Positions 60,161 through 64,000 of a stretch of 64,000 nucleotides of DNA are shown here, piece by piece (within the stretch, counting starts at the first letter, position 1; each line of letters begins with the position of its first letter). The DNA comes from Anastrepha obliqua (lineage: Eukaryota > Arthropoda > Insecta > Diptera > Tephritidae). The notes beneath the pieces were generated by a model. It saw only the letters and a program-made list of their open reading frames with translations. It was not told the origin of the DNA and made no database searches. Made by a program: the position numbers and the translations under genes. The stretch is taken from NCBI RefSeq assembly GCF_027943255.1, contig NC_072896.1, positions 2,542,001 through 2,606,000 on the forward strand. Reading direction: 5' to 3'.

Positions 60161-60398
60161 AAACCATTTCTCACCCATTCCTACTTCAACCTCGCGAATA
60201 TTCCGAGGCATAACATAACACAACAGAACACAACATAACATAACATAGCATAATAATGCATAACATAACAAAAATAAACATAAAAAAGCATAAAACCATT
60301 TCCCACCCATTCTTACTTCAACCTCGCTAATACTCAATCACTTTCAACATAACATAACATAGATGAACATAGCATAGCATAATAAAACATAAAAAAAC
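60161..60398 (+). repeat. Tandem duplication with (AACAT)n tracts
   Basis: Unit 1 (60161-60291) and unit 2 (60292-60398) both begin AAACCATTTC[T/C]CACCCATTC, continue with TACTTCAACCTCGC, and then run into CATAACATAACATAGCAT-type pentamer repeats. Confidence 0.85.
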
Positions 60399-60399
60399 C

Positions 60400-62370
60400 A
60401 CCAACTCTGCAGGTTTTGACACCTACTTCGTCACCAGCAGTCACGGCTGAAACCTGTCACTACTGCTAACTAAAAACAACTGACAGTTATGCATACAAAT
60501 GTGTGTATGTATGTGTATTTGCACTTAATAAATACTCTTTCGTATGTTTGCATGGTAGTTTGCTCGCTTGTAAGTGATGACGTCCATGTCGCCATTTGTG
60601 AAATGCGTGCCAAATATTGACTGACTTCTGTATGCAAAACATTTTTGCGTCTTGTCAACATGCAAAGCAACAACAAATGGCAACAGTTAGTGTGTGGTGC
60701 CAACAGTTACCTCTTGTTTATTGTAATTTTATTTATAAAACAAAAACAAACATGTTTATGGCGAAATTGCGTGACAGGATAGAGCCAACGAAGTAACTAC
60801 CAACCATTTATTTTTAGTAATTTTTTGCAAAGTCTTTTGGTTGGCACAAATGGTTCACAACTACTTGCAGTGCAGTCAGAGAAATGGTATAGGGGTTTCT
60901 ATTAGGGACACTTTGATGTTTGTCTGAGCTACTGTATAATTCAGTCACTATGCGCTCAAATTCCACATAACTTATGCCATTGCTCAAATTCATACGGTTA
61001 CTGATAATTGGACCCTTTGAGAAAAGAGTTGGTTTTCATACGTAGTGGCACACTGAGACTCTCAAATGAAAACAAAGTGTGAATACCTCATGAACAGCTT
61101 GTTTTATTCCATTTCAATATCGGCGCGCCCTTATTAGAAAACCCTATATTACATTACAAAGTACAACATAATAAATTTTCATTTATTTGTTAGCTCGAAT
61201 TTCGACTGCTAATGTGTGGCAAATTGTAGCGAAAATTGGCGCAGAATGTGGGTTAAGCTTGACTGCTCGTACTTGCGCATTCCAAGCGAATTTTGCTCGT
61301 TTTCCTGCCAAACTGTTGAAAGGTCGAAAGGCCAAGGACTTGTGAGTGCTGCAATAAATATGCATGTAAAGCAATTTAAGTAACGTAGCAAGTTTGCGAT
61401 ATTAAAAGTGGGCGCCCATGGCCTTGACAGAAAAAAATGGGAGCGCCCGAGCCCAAGCTGTGCAGGGAGCGCTTTCGGTGACCTTTGGTAAGCACTTAAG
61501 CACTTTACATATTCACACAACATGTTTCTTATTTAATTGGGAGTAGCAGAAAAGTGTTGAGGCAGCTTATCAAATTACAAATTGCTACTCATATTACAGT
61601 TAATAGAAGCGGAAGCAGCTGCGTCAAGAACAATTAAAATGATTATTGCACATCCTTGTTTGGGCATTTTTTTTATTTGGCTAAACTTCGACCGACTTTA
61701 GGTGCGCCTTAAAAGAGTTGTTTATTCTATAGTATAAAAAAAAAATTTGTATGTATTTTGTGTTTGTGACACCCATACCAGAATGGCTGCGCCTGTTAAT
61801 TAGCAATTAAGTGCGACTTCTGCCAAGTCAGCCAGTTGCTGAGTCACACACAGTGGAGATGAGTATATGTAGTTTGTGTGTATGTATGTATGCTGAGGCT
61901 GAGCTCCATAATGCTCGCCTCTCAGCTAAAAATTGGATTCACCAAAAGCATCCTACGCCTTCCACTGAGTGTGCATTAAAAACGCCCACTTGTTTGTTGT
62001 TAGGCTTATTTTTTGTCACATTCAAGGCTTTTAAGAATCAGTTAGAGCTGGTGTAGCTGATGACAATTAATGATGCAAGAATTAAAGTCACAAATAAAAG
62101 TGAGTCTGCCATTGTGAGTGTGCCTTTTTCGGGGCCAAATGTAGCCCTATATTCCAAGTGCTTATGTGGATATGTGGCATAAATATCCGAATGATGGTAG
62201 GTTTCTTTCTACAGTGCCTTAAAGTAGACAGGTCGATTACTGAATTTCACGTTTATTTTAAATCAAATTTCAATTAATTTCAGACTTACATCTTACAGGT
62301 ACATCCTAGGAATATAACCTCTTTGCCACTTCAATTTCAACTATTAAAATAGTCACAAAAAAGTCAACGA
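60400..62370. other. Non-coding stretch
   Basis: No supported gene. A short TATG microsatellite is near 61880. The plus-strand frame at 61811-62056 has no motif. Confidence 0.45.
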
Positions 62371-62400
62371 ACATACCTGCAAGTAAAGAGAAAGAATTAT
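62371..62400 (-). promoter_or_regulatory. Candidate recursive splice site (ratchet point) 2
   Basis: On the minus strand TTCTTTCTCTTTACTTGCAG is followed directly by GTATGT (AG at 62377-62378, GT at 62375-62376). This has the same architecture, strand and donor hexamer as the site at 35491-35520, 26.9 kb away. The branch-point candidate is less clear (AATTAAATAAT). Confidence 0.65.
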
Positions 62401-62464
62401 TATTTAATTCGATATTTCATTCTAGTTCCTTATTATGTTTTTTTAATAAATATTCGGTTACATA

Positions 62465-62800
62465 AATATACAACATCAACAAAAACAGTGAACACTTATG
62501 CTCACATAATTAGCTCACTTTATCTTTTTATAATATTAGCTATATTTTTTTAAGATAATTTTTTATAAAAAAAAAGTTCACTCTACAATAAATATCATAT
62601 AAATCAAAGTTTTTAACTTTCCGCAACATTTATAAAAATTCGGTAAACGTATCAAAATTTCAAAGTCTTTAATCAGAATAAAAAAAAAAATAAAAATTGC
62701 GTACGTCGGTTTAAGGCCCATTAAATTCAAAATTTCCTTGATTTTTGTGAATTTTTTCCGCTGACGGTGCTGCGCATTTTCTTCATACATAGAAAACAAG
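62465..62800 (+). repeat. AT-rich Tc1-like MITE family copy
   Basis: It has CAACATCAACAAAAACAGTG near the start, then AATAAATATCATATAAATCA, ATTTATAAAAATTCGGTAAA and TCCGCTGACGGTGCTGCGCA, matching the order in sister copies. Confidence 0.55.
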
Positions 62801-63543
62801 TCGGGGATTCCTTGGAGCAAACTTGTTAATATTTGCTGCCCTTAAATATTGCAACGGCTTTTGTATATTAGCTTTGTGGCATGTAGCGTTCACTAGTCGG
62901 CTGAGTAAACTTCCGACGTCTCTAGATGGGCCTCATTTACATACTTGCTCGTCCACATACACATTTATTTACCTAAAGGTTGTGGATAGAACTTGACTAT
63001 AAATTTCTTTTAAGATTTGTCTGACTTTACTTGCTATAATCGCAAAATTTCGCAGTTGTAGAATCACTACTGTGACCGCAATATAGCAGTTTTTTTCCCG
63101 GTAATACCACAAAAGTAAAATGAGCAGTTTATAAAAACTATTCCCATGCATCGAATTCTTTTTCACGCAACACACTTTTTTTATCAAAAAAAGCTGATCA
63201 ATTTGAGGCAAATAATTAACTAAAAAAATATAATAAAAAGAATTGCCAACGGTTTCAGCGACAGTCTAAACATATTTGGATTGTAGGCTTTAAGTCCATT
63301 AAGCTTTATTACTCATTAAGTTCAAGTGAAGCTTATTAAAAATTCTACACAAAATTAGGTTAAACCTATAAAATATGCAAAGGGCGAAATAAACGCAAAC
63401 ATTGCCTAGCTAAGTAGCCATTAAAGGCATAAACACCTGACCAACCGTGTTTGGAAGCAAAAATTAAATTAAATAATTAAAATTGCCAAAAACAAAAAAA
63501 TAAATGCGTGACTTTTGTGTGCATGCACGCTTACACAGTAGTA
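62801..63543. other. AT-rich non-coding stretch
   Basis: Nothing recognisable before the mariner end. Confidence 0.45.
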
Positions 63544-64000
63544 CAGAGTTTTTCAATAAGGGCTGTTGTAATAGAATATAGTGATTATTTTGTGAAGTGT
63601 CAACATAATAGGTCTATTAATTAGTTCGTGCGGTTTTACAACAGATGGCGTAACTTGATTATTATTCCATCGATCCACATTTCCAAACATTCATTGGAGA
63701 GCTACTGTCGTAAGGCACAAACGTCAGTATAAGTTTTTTATTTGAAGCGTAAACAACAATATTTTTACCACACTTGAAAATGTCGAATTTCGTGCCAAAT
63801 AATGTGTTTTTGCGGGGAATTCTTCTTCATTATTTTAATATGAAGAAAAAAGCAGCCGAAAGTCATCGTATCTTGGTGGAAGTTTATGGTGAGCATGCGC
63901 TAGCTGAGCGAACGTGCCAGAAGTGGTTTGCACGCTTTAAAAGTGGTGATTTTGGCTTGGAAGACGAAGAACACGAGGGTGCGCCGCCAAAGTTCATGGA
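63544..64000 (+). mobile_element. 5' part of a mariner element (runs off window)
   Basis: A transposase start follows about 235 bp of non-coding sequence. The terminus is placed after TA at 63542-63543, where CAGAGTTTTTCAATAAGGGC begins. That placement is a guess because the other end is outside the window. Confidence 0.65.
63780..64000 (+). CDS. Mariner transposase, N-terminal 73 residues (partial)
   Basis: The frame reads MSNFVPNNVFLRGILLHYFN, then MKKKAAESHRILVEVYGEHA, then ERTCQKWFARFKSGDFGLED and EGAPPKF. This is the standard mariner start: a helix-turn-helix that binds the inverted repeats, with AAESHRxLVExYGEHAL and CxxWFxxFKSGDF landmarks. The catalytic core lies outside. No stop is present in the visible part. 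It is only distantly related to the intact transposase at 44804-45886. Confidence 0.93.
   Translation, partial: MSNFVPNNVFLRGILLHYFNMKKKAAESHRILVEVYGEHALAERTCQKWFARFKSGDFGLEDEEHEGAPPKFM

Noticed and set aside
60152..60337. Minus-strand Cys/Leu-rich frame with a repeated VEVxMGxKWFY motif
   Set aside because: It is produced by the tandem duplication and pentamer repeats.
1..64000. Prokaryotic features: operons, CRISPR arrays, attachment sites
   Set aside because: Spliceosomal exon signals and eukaryotic transposons dominate, and no direct-repeat/spacer array or gene cluster is present.

Overview
The window looks like insect nuclear DNA, most likely from a tephritid fruit fly. It is AT-rich and lacks bacterial gene packing. 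It carries many dipteran transposon remnants, CATA/TATG-type microsatellites and a tRNA-derived SINE of the sort common in that family. The organism call is inference; no marker gene was searched.

Only one host-gene exon is secure. It lies on the minus strand at 8039-8271 and encodes the GTP-binding P-loop part of a Centaurin-gamma/AGAP protein (Drosophila CenG1A). It has a consensus acceptor and donor and consistent phase. No neighbouring exon of that gene was found on either side. The simplest reading is that 1-8038 lies in the intron downstream of this exon and 8272-64000 lies in a very long upstream intron.

Two minus-strand sites support the long intron: 35491-35520 and 62371-62400. Each is a pyrimidine-rich 3' splice site fused directly to a 5' splice site (CAG|GTATGT), the form of recursive-splicing ratchet points in long fly introns. 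They lie about 27 kb apart, and the first is about 27 kb upstream of the exon.

The rest is intron and transposon sequence. 1-1818 is the 3' part of an open LOA/jockey-like LINE, with a 5'-truncated relative at 28258-29045. 3200-4303 holds a MITE, a broken transposase and a SINE. 7175-9320 holds LINE scraps and the exon. 11515-13205 holds a Helitron-like element next to a TA-flanked internally deleted mariner-like element. 20530-21688 is a nearly perfect inverted repeat with arms of about 510 bp, followed by an RTE-like LINE scrap. 39575-40450 is an element bounded by long inverted repeats, with related fragments at 41.9, 43.7 and 46.4 kb. 43908-44230 is a well-preserved SINE. 44688-46000 is a structurally complete Tc1/mariner-superfamily transposon with an intact 360-residue transposase. 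63544-64000 is the 5' end of a mariner running off the window. At least nine AT-rich MITE-like copies are scattered throughout.

No host gene network can be read from this window. The transposases and reverse transcriptases act on their own elements; the host content is one exon and its presumed intronic splicing signals.
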